DNA from: an uncultured Archangium sp.
GTDB taxonomy: Bacteria; Myxococcota; Myxococcia; Myxococcales; Myxococcaceae
Reading direction: 5' to 3'
NCBI GenBank assembly: GCA_903905455.1
Contig: CAIVGN010000106.1
Location: 38,129 to 102,128, forward strand
Length of the DNA: 64,000 nt
Each line of letters opens with the position of its first letter. Position 1 is the first letter of the stretch. A model generated the notes under the pieces. That model was not told the DNA's origin. It saw only the letters and a list, made by a program, of their open reading frames with translations, and did no database searches. Made by a program: the position numbers and the translations under genes. Positions 56,066-64,000 of the stretch are shown here, one piece after another.

Positions 56066-57052
56066 TCAGGCCAGCCGATGCACGCGGCCCATCGCGTCGA
56101 GCGCGGCGACCGTGCGGCGGACGCCCTCTTCGAGGGGCGTGGGCACGAAGCCGAGGTGGGTCTTCGCCAGGCTGGCGTCGACCCTCGTGTCGTTGAGCAG
56201 CCACACCAGCTGTCCGGGGTCGAGCAACGGGGCCTTCCCCAGGCGCAGCAACACCGGGGTGGTGAGCGCCGCGATGAGGCGCATCAACCAGGCGGGGCCT
56301 TCCGGGGGGACGCGCACGCCAGGCACCTGGGCCGCCACCACTTCGGCGAGGCCGCGGGGCGAGAGATGCGCATCCGCCACCAGGTAGCCCTGCCCTGCGA
56401 CCCCGCGTTCGGCGGCGGCGAGGTGCGCGTCGGCCAGGCCCTCCACGTAGACCACCGACATGCCCCCCGGAGGCAGCAGCGGGACCTCGCCGCGCAGCAG
56501 TTGCTGGAGGGTGGCGGTGAGCATGGTGGGCGCCGAGCTCGGCCCGTAGATCGCCGCCGGGTTGAGGAACACCACGTCGAGGCCCTGCGCCGCGGCAGCC
56601 CGGGCCGCGAGCTCGGCGTGCTGCTTCGAGCGCTCGTAGGCAGTGGGCCGGGGCCTCGGGTCGACGGGCCCCTCGGACAACACGGCGCCAGGCGCGGCGG
56701 CGAACACGTCCATCGTCGAGGTGTAGATCACCCGGCGCACGCCGGCCTTCCGCGCGGCGTCGAGGACGTGCACGGTGCCGTGGTGGTTGACGCGCTCGAA
56801 GAGCCCCTCGTCACGCACCGCCTGCTCGGGCACCCCAGCGGCGTGAAACACCCAGTCGACGCCTTTCGCCGCGGCGAACACCGAGGCCGCGTCGGTCACG
56901 TCCCCGGTGACGACCTCCACCTGGCCCGCGAGCGGACCGGGCAGCCGCGTGGCATCACGCACCAGCGCCCGCACCGCGTGGCCTCGTTCGAGCAGCTTGC
57001 GCGCGACCCAACCACCCACCAGCCCCGTAGAACCCGTCACCAATGCCTTCAT
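56066..57052 (-). CDS. NAD-dependent epimerase/dehydratase (extended SDR)
   Basis: The 328-residue product is an extended short-chain dehydrogenase: the Rossmann motif ALVTGSTGLVGGWVARKLLE at the start, HAAGVPEQAVRD, the catalytic Ser in IYTSTMDVFA and YxxxK in TAYERSKQHAEL. It resembles dihydroflavonol-4-reductase-like or 3-beta-hydroxysteroid-type enzymes; the substrate is unknown. It is monocistronic as far as seen. The 154 bases between it and the upstream kinase hold nothing recognisable. Confidence 0.85.
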   Translation of the reverse strand: MKALVTGSTGLVGGWVARKLLERGHAVRALVRDATRLPGPLAGQVEVVTGDVTDAASVFAAAKGVDWVFHAAGVPEQAVRDEGLFERVNHHGTVHVLDAARKAGVRRVIYTSTMDVFAAAPGAVLSEGPVDPRPRPTAYERSKQHAELAARAAAAQGLDVVFLNPAAIYGPSSAPTMLTATLQQLLRGEVPLLPPGGMSVVYVEGLADAHLAAAERGVAGQGYLVADAHLSPRGLAEVVAAQVPGVRVPPEGPAWLMRLIAALTTPVLLRLGKAPLLDPGQLVWLLNDTRVDASLAKTHLGFVPTPLEEGVRRTVAALDAMGRVHRLA

Positions 57053-57114
57053 GGGGACGCAGCGTGCCGCGAAGTGCCTCCCGGCATCGAGCGCGAACGG
57101 CTCGAGGCCCCGAA

Positions 57115-57357
57115 CTATTGCTCGTAGATCGCGCCCGGACAGGTCCGCAGGCAGTCATTCTCTTCGAGGTGGCAGCGCTTGGCGTTCCTGCGCCTGCCGC
57201 CTTCGCACGCGCTGTAGACGACCATGCACTGCCGCCTGCATTCCTGGCCCTCGGGGGTGTTGACGACCATCACGCGGTGAACACGGCGCCGGCACCCCGA
57301 AGCACCCGCCAGCACCAGCACCGCCACGACCAGCCCGAGGGTTCGCACGCGCGGCAA
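57115..57357 (-). CDS. Small Cys-rich lipoprotein
   Basis: The 80-residue product has a lipoprotein signal (PRVRTLGLVVAVLVLAGASG, followed by the lipidated Cys) and a mature part with Cys spaced CRRQCMVVYSACEGG ... CHLEENDCLRTCPG, which would form about three disulfides. The TTG at 57357 has GGGGGA upstream; a GTG at 57348 is an alternative. I do not recognise the family. It faces the YciB-like gene across about 80 bases. Confidence 0.55.
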   Translation of the reverse strand: MPRVRTLGLVVAVLVLAGASGCRRRVHRVMVVNTPEGQECRRQCMVVYSACEGGRRRNAKRCHLEENDCLRTCPGAIYEQ

Positions 57358-57435
57358 GAGACCGTCCCCCGGGGCCCACGTCAACAAGACGATGGGTCGC
57401 GCCTGGTGGCGAATTGTGAGTATGGCGCCGCGACA

Positions 57436-58053
57436 GTGAAGCCGAACGTCACCCCAGGCCCACTCGGGCAACTGCCGCTCTTGCAGCTGCTGCCCCTGCT
57501 GGTGTTCCTCGTCGTCGACGCACTGGTCGATGACGTGCGCATCTCGATCCTGGCGGCGGTCGTCTTCGCGGTGGCGCAGCTGGCGACCACCTGGCGCCAG
57601 ACCCGGAAGTTCGACTGGTTCGTGGTGCTCGACGCGGCGCTGATCGCCGGCATGGGGGCCGTGTCGATCGTCATGGAGGACGAGTTCTTCTTCAAGCTCA
57701 AGCCCGCGATCATCGAGGCCGTGAGCATCGTGTTCATGGTGGGCCTGATGCGCTCGTCGGACGCGTTCCTCGCGGGGTACGTCGGGCGCATGACGCCGGG
57801 CACCGTGCTGGAGCCCAGCGCGCTCGCCCCCATGCGCAGGGTGATGGGCTGGTCGGCGCTCTACATCGCGCTGCACATCGCCGCGGTGCTTTACACGGCC
57901 GTCTACGCGTCGAAGAGCGTGTGGGCGCTGGTGTCTGGCCTGGGGTTCTACCTGCCGCTCATTCCCGTGATGGCGGTGATGCTGGGCAGGGCGTGGCTGC
58001 GGCGCCGGAAGCTCGGGGCTGGGACGAACGCGGGGCCTTCGAAGCGGCCCTGA
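57436..58053 (+). CDS. YciB/IspZ-like membrane protein
   Basis: The 205-residue product has five to six predicted membrane segments (for example LQLLPLLVFLVVDALVDDVR, DWFVVLDAALIAGMGAVSIV, YIALHIAAVLYTAVYASKSV). The segment EFFFKLKPAIIEAVSIVFM fits the DDxFIKWKPTII region of YciB, an inner-membrane protein linked to septation and envelope integrity. Similarity is limited, so the assignment is tentative. GTG start at 57436; an upstream in-frame GTG near 57409 cannot be excluded. Confidence 0.6.
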   Translation: MKPNVTPGPLGQLPLLQLLPLLVFLVVDALVDDVRISILAAVVFAVAQLATTWRQTRKFDWFVVLDAALIAGMGAVSIVMEDEFFFKLKPAIIEAVSIVFMVGLMRSSDAFLAGYVGRMTPGTVLEPSALAPMRRVMGWSALYIALHIAAVLYTAVYASKSVWALVSGLGFYLPLIPVMAVMLGRAWLRRRKLGAGTNAGPSKRP

Positions 58054-58056
58054 GCG

Positions 58057-59421
58057 CTACTGGATCGTCGCGGTGATCGTGCGCGCGACCGGCGGTGAGA
58101 GGGGCGTGGCGCCGTCCGTCTTGAGCAGCTCGGCGCGAATGGTGACGGCTGCGCCCGTGCAAGCCGTGGGCAGCGGGTGCCCGAGGGTGCCACTGCCGGC
58201 CACCGGGGGCTCCGTGCTGAGCACCGCCTCGGGACAGCCCGTGCCACCCACGAACGAGAGCCGCACCACGCCATCGTTGGCAGCGCCGGTGCCGATGCTG
58301 AAGCCCTTGACGGCCAGCACCAGCATGGAGCCCCGGGAGATGGTGACCGGGGTGGTCGCGGGGGTCGTGAACGCGATCTGGGGGCTGCCGTAGTCGAGCG
58401 TCGAGAACGCCGTGAGCAGGTCCGTGGTCCGCCCGGCATTCGCCGCGTTGAGTTCGGCGTAGTCGCTGAAGGTGACCGGTGGGCTTCCCACCACCGAGGG
58501 GTCCTGCGTCATGCGCAGCGCCTGCACCACCAACTCCGAGCGCGCACCCGAGGCGCCGTTGCCGTTGGTGAAGAGCCGGTCACGCAGCGTGCCGGGCACC
58601 GCAGGCAGCGTGAACGCGGGCGAAGCCGCGTCGACCACCACGTCCCACCGGGACTGCAAGGCGTCGGACAACGACACCCGGACCACGTTGACCCCCGTGG
58701 GGGTGACGAGCCGAAAAGATCGGCTCGACAGCGCCCCGTCGGCGCTACTGCTGAAGTTGAAGCGCGCGCCCTCAGGAAAGGACGGGAAGACCTCGCCCGA
58801 GAGATCGATGGGCATCGTGGCCGTGGAGTCGAAGCGCAGCTTGTTGCCCGGCAACCGGGGGAACAGCACCGAGACCCCTTCGCACGCTGCCGCCGGGGTC
58901 GCGGCGAGGACGACCAACTGAGAGAACACCTCGTCGAGGCACCGCTTGGTGAGCGCGGTGACCACCAATCCGTAGGGGGCACCCTCGAGCCCATGGTGGT
59001 TGGGGGCCATGGTCGGCGCTCGGCCCTCGGCCTCGAGCGCGACGTTGCGGGCGAGCCGCAACTGCCAGGCGCCACTCGAGGCGCGCAGGTGCAGCGTACG
59101 GCCCGAGAGCGCGTCGGGCCCCTCACCCAACACGTCGCCCGACCGGGTCACGACCAGCACCTGCGCCTCGTCGAAGAACCAATCGGTGAAGGCGACGCGC
59201 TGGGCGGCCGCCTCGGTCACGAGCAGCGGGCTGGCGACGAAGTCACCTTCGCCGGCCAGCAGCTTTTCGAGGAGTTCGTCGTAGGCCACCGGAACGATGG
59301 TGATGCGCAGGGGAAGCCGCTTCCCCCGCCCGCGCACCTTCGGGGCGAAGTCTGCGTTGAGCTGGCGCTCCAGGTCCTGCAACGCATCGAAGACGAGGCC
59401 CCGCTGCTTGCCCTTGACCAC
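58057..59421 (-). pseudogene. Chimeric/truncated gene: MltF-type substrate-binding part joined to an exported-protein tail
   Basis: The frame has two parts. Residues 1-130 (GLVFDALQDLERQLNADF, YDELLEKLLAGEGDFVASPL, VAFTDWFFDEAQVLVVTRSG) look like the solute-binding domain of MltF-type lytic transglycosylases but start abruptly, without the usual first strand or signal peptide; the GTG at 59421 lacks a usable ribosome-binding sequence. From about residue 140 (GLEGAPYGLVVTALTKRCLD) the sequence is a different, Ser/Thr-rich protein like the tail of a large exported myxobacterial protein. The lytic-transglycosylase domain is missing. A recombination-born fusion, likely dead, is the best explanation; a functional chimeric protein cannot be excluded. 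Confidence 0.5.
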
Positions 59422-59681
59422 CTCGCAGTCGGTGCGGGCGTGCGCTGAGGCGGGCGCGACGATCCTCCGAGTGGGAGCGGGGGACGGTCTACCTGCGGAT
59501 GGCCGGTTTGCGGTCGGAAGAGGTGCGTCAACCGGCGTTCGATCTTCTGCGCGCAGCAGCCCTCGCGCCGTCGAAGCGTGTTCCTGAATCCGCCCCCTCG
59601 CGGGGCATAGGTCCCTGAGCAACCCCGTATCGCGTTCACCTCGAGGCCCTGCTCGACGTCGTCGCCACCCTCGACGACCTG

Positions 59682-60230
59682 ATGGTGCCGCTGCCGCCCC
59701 AGGCCAGGTGCCAGTTCGGTCGCTCACGCCGGAAGGGCTCCGTCTCCGACCGCTTCGAGGACGACCTCCAGACCCTCGGCCTCCGGCACCGCCGAGTGGG
59801 ACGTAGTGGCCGCGAGGTCTTGAAGCTGAAAATCGAGCTCTCGACCGGGGAGCCAACCACCGCGATTTCAAGGGCTTCCGAGGTCACCGCGATGAGGGTT
59901 TCTACGGCTCCTTCTACTGAGCCGCGCCAACCCATCAACATCGCAGCGAAAAAGACAGTGGCCCTCCCCGGACTCGAAGGCCGGCCAACGACCATCAACG
60001 ACCTCAACTCAAGCGAAGTGAGCGCAGCAACTCCTGAGAGTTCGCGGGCCTACGTAGAGGCGAGCAGCAAGGGCAGCCCCGTCGACCGCAAGGAACCCTC
60101 AATTGGCGGTAGCACGGTAGCAAACGCCCTCTCCGAGCTGCTCAAACTCGCACGCGAACTGGGGGCCGACGAGGCCCATCCTGCGATGGCCCAGGCCGTG
60201 GCGTTGCTCGGCGCGGGCTACCGCGTGTGA
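59682..60230 (+). CDS. Hypothetical protein, doubtful, possibly 5'-truncated
   Basis: The frame codes for 182 residues from the ATG at 59682. Residues 1-70 are basic; in the same frame the 20 codons before the ATG also read as plausible protein (VHLEALLDVVATLDDLM), back to a stop near 59614, which suggests a lost 5' end. The middle is low in complexity and in GC compared with its surroundings; the end (VANALSELLKLARELGADEA) is an ordinary helix. No homology can be named and there is no ribosome-binding sequence. It overlaps the convergent gene by 13 bases. Confidence 0.25.
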   Translation: MVPLPPQARCQFGRSRRKGSVSDRFEDDLQTLGLRHRRVGRSGREVLKLKIELSTGEPTTAISRASEVTAMRVSTAPSTEPRQPINIAAKKTVALPGLEGRPTTINDLNSSEVSAATPESSRAYVEASSKGSPVDRKEPSIGGSTVANALSELLKLARELGADEAHPAMAQAVALLGAGYRV

Positions 60231-60793
60231 TGGAACTCCCAGTGGGTGAAGCTCCCGCACTCGAGGCACTCGTACTCGACCCTCGTGTAGGTCGTCGTCT
60301 CGCACTCCCCGCCGTAGTAGACGCTCTCGACGGACGCGTAGATGCAGCGGGTGTCGTCGCTGGCGCAGGCGGCGCACAGGCAGAACGCCCCCTTCTGGCC
60401 GGCGTCGGCGAAGCTGACACCCGAGCCTTGGGAGACGGACCCACTCTCGAAGTTCGAGCTCACCGGCTGCCGCGGGGCCTTGCCCCAGGCAGGCAAGGCT
60501 CGGAAGCCTGGCGGGGCCAAGACCGGGCTGGTGGTGCTTAGCGGGGTACCAGCCGCGAAGATGTTGTCCGGTGGATTCTGCCAGGGCCGCGGGTTCAGAG
60601 CGGCGGCAGGCAGGGCCGCTCGAAGCACAGCACGATGACGGGTTAGCAGCGCCTCCGGGCCCCAGACGGTGATGCCCTGCCCGTCCGAGCCCAGCTGCTC
60701 CTGGGTGGACAACAACGTGGCCACCGACTCATCGGAGGTGACCTCGATGGTCACGCGCTGAACGGTGTCGTGGATTCCAGTCTCAGTCGCCAT
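60218..60793 (-). CDS. Protein with Cys-rich C-terminal region, unknown function
   Basis: The 191-residue product is expressed from an ATG with a perfect AGGAGG 5 bases upstream, so it is probably real. Residues 1-75 are an ordinary globular or helical part; 76-130 are Pro-rich and Ser-rich; the last 55 residues have Cys pairs (FCLCAACASDDTRC, and YECLECGSFTHWEFHH) of the zinc-ribbon type. I do not recognise the family. It diverges from the lipase-like gene; 90 bases lie between the starts. Confidence 0.6.
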   Translation of the reverse strand: MATETGIHDTVQRVTIEVTSDESVATLLSTQEQLGSDGQGITVWGPEALLTRHRAVLRAALPAAALNPRPWQNPPDNIFAAGTPLSTTSPVLAPPGFRALPAWGKAPRQPVSSNFESGSVSQGSGVSFADAGQKGAFCLCAACASDDTRCIYASVESVYYGGECETTTYTRVEYECLECGSFTHWEFHHTR

Positions 60794-60883
60794 GCGGTGT
60801 TCCTCCTGAACGAACGCTCGCGATGGTGCGCCACCCCTATGACGGCTCGGGTCATGACGACCGCGGCCCCTTCCGGAGCTCCC

Positions 60884-61735
60884 ATGAAGAAGAAGCAAGG
60901 CCCACAAACGCTGGGCGGCACCCAGTTCTGGCGCGACCGACTGGTGGTCGACGACCACCGCATCCAGCAGCACGTCAGGTTCGGCCGCGTGCGCGTGCTC
61001 GACCCCTACGACCGCCGCCTGCACACCGGCACCACCTACTCTGCGGCCCTCGCGGCCTTCACGAAGGCCGTCGGGACGTCGCACCAGCGCGGCGACCACC
61101 TCGTGGTGCTGCTGCACGGCTACGGCGGAAAGGCGACCCCCCGCATGGTGCCGCTGCGCGACGCCGTTCGCGCCGCGGGCTTCGTCGCGGAGGTTGTGCA
61201 GTACCCCTCGTTCTTCAGAACGGTGGACGAACTCGCCTCGAGCATCACCGACCTGGTGGCCGCGTCAGCTGCACACCACCGCGGCATCAAGCAGGTGTCC
61301 CTGGTGGCTTTCAGCCTCGGCGGCCTGGTGGCTTCAGCCGTCATGGCGAAGCTCGCGCTGCGCAAGGGGACGCCGAGGCTCGGGAGACTCGTGACGGTGG
61401 GGACACCGCACCTGGGATCTCGGATCGCCAACTTCACGAAGTGGCTCACCTTCATTGGCGGCCCGAACATCACCGAGTTGGTGGTGCGTGACCGGCGTGA
61501 GCTCGCCGTGCTGCAGGTGCCGCTCGGTGTGGTCGCGGGGCGGGGCTTCATCAACGGCTGGGTCCTGCTGGGCCTGCTCGGTGACGGCGATGGCGTCGTG
61601 GAGCTGGAGTCGGCGCTCGGTGTCGGGGCTGCGGACAGCCTGATGGTCAACGGCGTGAAGCACACCCGGCTCCCTGCGCACTCCGAGGTGGTCGAGGGCG
61701 TGGTGAGGTTTCTGAAGACGGGCCAGTTCAAGTGA
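60884..61735 (+). CDS. Lipase/esterase-like alpha/beta hydrolase
   Basis: The 283-residue product has the lipase nucleophile motif with Ser144 (LVAFSLGGLVASAVMAKLAL), the oxyanion strand DHLVVLLHGYGGKATPRMVP and the TVGTPHLGS segment seen in PGAP1/triacylglycerol lipase-type enzymes. The catalytic acid is likely the Asp in LLGDGDGVVELES and the His in HSEVVEG near the end. No signal peptide. GGAG precedes the ATG at 60884. It is followed by two small genes, the second overlapping the first. Confidence 0.75.
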   Translation: MKKKQGPQTLGGTQFWRDRLVVDDHRIQQHVRFGRVRVLDPYDRRLHTGTTYSAALAAFTKAVGTSHQRGDHLVVLLHGYGGKATPRMVPLRDAVRAAGFVAEVVQYPSFFRTVDELASSITDLVAASAAHHRGIKQVSLVAFSLGGLVASAVMAKLALRKGTPRLGRLVTVGTPHLGSRIANFTKWLTFIGGPNITELVVRDRRELAVLQVPLGVVAGRGFINGWVLLGLLGDGDGVVELESALGVGAADSLMVNGVKHTRLPAHSEVVEGVVRFLKTGQFK

Positions 61736-61747
61736 AAGGAGCCGAGC

Positions 61748-61996
61748 ATGTTGACCAGGTCGAAGGTGCCGAAGAGGCTGTTCGATGCGTTGGACAGGAA
61801 AGACGTCGGCGTCTTCCTGCGGTTCTGGTCGGCGCTGCCCAAGTCAGGGCGCACGTCACACCCGTTGTCGTTCTTCGTCTGGGCCGCGCTTTGCGAGCTC
61901 GGGGAGCAGCGGATGGACGGGGCGCAACTGTTCGCGACGGACCAGCGCGAGGCTCGCTTCGCGTGCCTGGCAGAGTCGGAGGGGCATTATGACTGA
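61748..61996 (+). CDS. Small protein downstream of the lipase
   Basis: The 82-residue product starts at an ATG preceded by AAAGGAGCC, 12 bases after the lipase stop, and is mixed alpha/beta with a hydrophobic middle (FLRFWSALPKSGRTSHPLSF). No family can be named. It overlaps the next gene by 8 bases. As a small partner of a hydrolase it could be an adaptor or a protective protein; this is inference. Confidence 0.5.
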   Translation: MLTRSKVPKRLFDALDRKDVGVFLRFWSALPKSGRTSHPLSFFVWAALCELGEQRMDGAQLFATDQREARFACLAESEGHYD

Positions 61997-62258
61997 CACC
62001 CACGGAGCCATCCCGCAGCACCTGCTCACGGCCGTCGCCATCGACGACGTTCAGGCACTGCTGACCTGGTGGCACGAGGTCGTGCACCCCATCCCCGACG
62101 AGGTGTGGGGGCCAACGCACCCGCTGTGGGAGCAGGTGCTGTACGTGGCGTACGCCATCGACGACTACGGGGAGACGCTGCTCACTGACGCGCAGCGGCT
62201 CTCGACGTTGCAGCGGGAGGGGTTGTGGAATCCGGCGCTGGCGGCGGCGAGGGCGTGA
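61989..62258 (+). CDS. Small acidic protein, third gene of the lipase unit
   Basis: The 89-residue product is acidic and Trp-rich (LLTWWHEVVHPIPDEVWGPT, HPLWEQVLYVAYAIDDYGET), probably helical, with no known motif. Its ATG lies inside the preceding gene, 8 bases before its stop, which indicates translational coupling. GAGGGG lies 5 bases before the ATG. It converges on the 83-residue membrane protein gene 20 bases away. Confidence 0.5.
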   Translation: MTDTHGAIPQHLLTAVAIDDVQALLTWWHEVVHPIPDEVWGPTHPLWEQVLYVAYAIDDYGETLLTDAQRLSTLQREGLWNPALAAARA

Positions 62259-62278
62259 GGCGTGCCCCCGCGCCGTCG

Positions 62279-62530
62279 TCAAAGCCCGACTGCAGAAATC
62301 GCACGCCTGATGACTGACGATGCTTCAGCCGCCGACCAGCCGGAGGGGTTCGCCGCCGCTTCGTAGGTCACGTACACAACGCCGATCGCGAGGCCGGTGA
62401 GCATGAGGAACACCCCCATCGAAACGGGATGGGCGCTCTTGCGGAAAAGCAGGTCACCGATCTTCGCGAGCACCCAGAGAAGGATGAAGGCGACCCCGGC
62501 CGCCACGCAGCCTGCGATGAGCACGTTCAC
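62279..62530 (-). CDS. Small membrane protein, two TM segments
   Basis: The 83-residue product has two membrane helices (about residues 3-25, AGCVAAGVAFILLWVLAKIG, and 36-56, VSMGVFLMLTGLAIGVVYVT). Its GTG start overlaps the stop of the hydrolase gene upstream (GTGA), so the two are coupled. Function unknown. Confidence 0.55.
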   Translation of the reverse strand: MNVLIAGCVAAGVAFILLWVLAKIGDLLFRKSAHPVSMGVFLMLTGLAIGVVYVTYEAAANPSGWSAAEASSVIRRAISAVGL

Positions 62531-63303
62531 GCAGGACGCTCGGGCCGAAGGAACTTCTCCACGGCCGAGAAGACCTCCTCGCGTTGCGCATCGAGAGCGA
62601 GCAGGTGGTCGCTTCCCTGAATCATCTGAAAGGCGCGCGAACAGGTGAGCCGCGCCGCAAGTCGCTCGGCACCGCCAGGATCCACCACGGTGTCGTGGTC
62701 GCCCTGCAGCACCAGCGTAGGGATCTGAATCTGGTGGGCGTCGGCGAGAACCACCTTGGCCAACTCCAGAGCACTCCTTGCGGCCTTGGTGCTGAAGAAG
62801 GAAAACGGGACGCAGGTTTGGGTCTGCTCGCGCATGCTGCGGTTGCCGAGCGGCGGCCGCCTGCGGGGCACATACGGGCTCAGCCCCATCGCGGGCTCGA
62901 TGTTTAGCCCCGCGGGTCGATACACCGAGAAGAACGGCGCCAACACCGCCAGCCTGCCGCGAAGGCGCCCCTTTTCGGCGAGCCGCAGCGCCGGCAGCGA
63001 GCCCATCGAGAAGGCAACCACGTTCACCGCGGCCTCGCCGGTATCGCGCTCGAGTTCTGCAAGAGCGTCCTCGGCACCGGCGAGCCATTCTGGCCAGGTC
63101 GAATGTGGCATGAGGGTCGAGGCGGCGCGGTGCCCCGGGAGCTGGATGGCGCGTACCGTCCACCCGAGGTTTCGGTGAAGGTGCTCGCCCAGGAGCTGCA
63201 GCTCGTAGGGCCCACCGCCGAGGCCGTGAACGAGCAGCACGGCGCCGCCCGCCCCGGCCAGCGTGAACTCCTCTCGGGACAAGGGGCGGTTCATTGGTGC
63301 CAT
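62527..63303 (-). CDS. Carboxylesterase/monoacylglycerol-lipase-like alpha/beta hydrolase
   Basis: The 258-residue product has the full triad of the Est30-type carboxylesterases: Ser99 in VVAFSMGSLPAL, Asp204 in LVLQGDHDTVVDPGG and His233 in IQGSDHLLALD; the oxyanion motif is LLVHGLGGGPYELQLLG. The ATG at 63303 follows AGAGGTAGCT. No signal peptide. It is the middle gene of a three-gene minus-strand unit, 4 bases after a 109-residue protein gene. Confidence 0.83.
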   Translation of the reverse strand: MAPMNRPLSREEFTLAGAGGAVLLVHGLGGGPYELQLLGEHLHRNLGWTVRAIQLPGHRAASTLMPHSTWPEWLAGAEDALAELERDTGEAAVNVVAFSMGSLPALRLAEKGRLRGRLAVLAPFFSVYRPAGLNIEPAMGLSPYVPRRRPPLGNRSMREQTQTCVPFSFFSTKAARSALELAKVVLADAHQIQIPTLVLQGDHDTVVDPGGAERLAARLTCSRAFQMIQGSDHLLALDAQREEVFSAVEKFLRPERPA

Positions 63304-63307
63304 GTAG

Positions 63308-63637
63308 CTACCTCTGGGTGGCGCTCTTGAGCGCCACCTTGAACAGTTCCTTGGCGACGGTGGCCATGATGTCCTGAACCATCTCCTGGTCGATCAGCGG
63401 GTCCTTCTGCGCGAACTCGGCCACCATGTTCGGCAGCTCGTTGGCCAACTCCTCAGCCTCGTCGGCAGATGCCCAGAGCACGCCATTAGGGTCGAGAAGT
63501 CGAAACGGCTTCAACGGCAAGAAGACGTCGAGGGTCCTGTTGTACTGAATGCGCCAGCCACGCTCGTTCACCAGGTCGGTCCAGAACACGGCCCCTTCCA
63601 TGAGGGTCTGCAGTCCTGAGAATCTTCTGATGCTCAT
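63308..63637 (-). CDS. Small protein of unknown function upstream of the esterase
   Basis: The 109-residue product starts at an ATG with AAGGAG 8 bases upstream. The N-terminus (RFSGLQTLMEGAVFWTDLVN) is followed by FLPLKPFRLLDPNGVLWASA and a helical C-terminal half rich in Glu, Asp and Ala (EEAELANELPNMVAEFAQKD is its kind of composition). No family can be named. First gene of the unit 109-residue protein, esterase, membrane protein. Confidence 0.55.
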   Translation of the reverse strand: MSIRRFSGLQTLMEGAVFWTDLVNERGWRIQYNRTLDVFLPLKPFRLLDPNGVLWASADEAEELANELPNMVAEFAQKDPLIDQEMVQDIMATVAKELFKVALKSATQR

Positions 63638-64000
63638 GCGAGGGTCTCCTTGATTGAGTTGCAGCTGTTTTGAGGAAGGTCTGACTGTCCGGCGTGACAC
63701 GGGAGGTCATCGACCACGCGTACGTGCGCCCCGAGGGGGGGCTCGTTGTGGCCGGTGGACCTGAGGGCATCCGCGTCGGCGACCAGCCACCTTCCAGTTG
63801 CTGGCGCAGACTCGTGGCCCCGATTGCCGGTCCACGGCAAGCGGGGTGGTGGCCGAGTATGTCACCACCGAGGTGACCGAGATCCACTTTCACCGAGATC
63901 ACCGGAGACCCGGGTCCGTCGGTCGAGTGATCGCTGTCGTGTCGGCTGGCTCCGCCGGAGCGAGCGCAGCGAGCGAAGGCGCCCTGTCATCGGCACGCAA
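63638..64000. other. Gene-free right end of the window; possible insertion-sequence remnant
   Basis: No convincing gene is present here. Short open frames lack ribosome-binding sequences and coding character. Around 63877-63911 there are close repeats of the core CCGAGATC (GACCGAGATC and CACCGAGATC) flanked by GGTGACC-type sequences, an arrangement found at IS21-type element ends, but no transposase is in view. The last 40 bases include the short repeat CGAGCGCAGCGAGCGAA. Confidence 0.3.

Noticed and set aside
59636..60007. Minus-strand frame of 123 codons between the chimera and the Cys-rich gene
   Set aside because: Ser/Arg-rich, no ribosome-binding sequence; opposite a plus-strand frame that is itself doubtful.
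63694..63876. Plus-strand frame of 60 codons at the right end
   Set aside because: No ribosome-binding sequence, unusual composition and no similarity; treated as non-coding.

Overview
The window is one stretch of a GC-rich bacterial chromosome, most likely from the Myxococcota (order Myxococcales or close). The pointers are two FHA proteins carrying the TIGR02996 domain, a high density of sigma-54 activators and soluble PAS histidine kinases, HEAT-repeat and FHA regulators, exported proteins of unknown family, and frequent GTG/TTG starts. No rRNA, CRISPR array, intact insertion sequence or intact prophage is visible. Most of the long open frames opposite the genes are codon-bias shadows and are not listed.

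Layout. 1-13.8 kb, minus strand: a str-S10-spc ribosomal cluster read from right to left (surA-like, rimI, rpsL, rpsG, terminator, fusA, promoter, rpsJ, rplD, rplW, rplB, rpsS, rplV, rpsC, rplP, rpmC, rpsQ, rplN, rplX, rplE, rpsH, rplF, rplR, rpsE, rpmD, rplO, secY cut by the window edge). Three genes usually found here are absent: tuf, rplC and rpsN. 13.8-23.2 kb: a zinc-finger-less DnaJ, a HEAT protein, two tandem DUF4139 (MuiA-like) proteins, folD, a DjlA-like TerB/J protein, and the minus-strand rsmD-coaD-aminotransferase operon. 23.3-30.7 kb: a PocR-type sigma-54 activator overlapping an alpha/beta hydrolase, a Cys-cluster protein, typA, and two tandem FHA/TIGR02996 proteins. 30.7-43.4 kb, minus strand: gltB-gltD, a lipoprotein with an internal duplication, and thrA-thrB-thrC preceded by a TolC-like efflux gene. 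43.4-48.6 kb: an exported protein, archaeal-type class I aldolase, two tandem FKBP isomerases, convergent terminators, and a minus-strand unit of an RsmB-like methyltransferase, a coiled-coil protein and tRNA-Ala(GGC).

49.2-55.9 kb is a signalling island: an NtrC-type response regulator/activator faces, across a 181-bp gap, a FIST-domain sensor followed by a PAS histidine kinase and a REC-domain regulator, with a second, membrane-bound kinase with a near-identical core converging from the other side. The gap holds a perfect 9-bp inverted repeat and a good sigma-54 promoter match pointing at the FIST gene. This is the best candidate for an undescribed regulatory system in the window.

56-64 kb looks accessory: an SDR, a small lipoprotein, a YciB-like membrane protein, a chimeric or truncated exported-protein gene, a Cys-rich protein, and two alpha/beta-hydrolase genes each grouped with small partner genes. 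The right edge has no gene and may contain the end of an insertion sequence.
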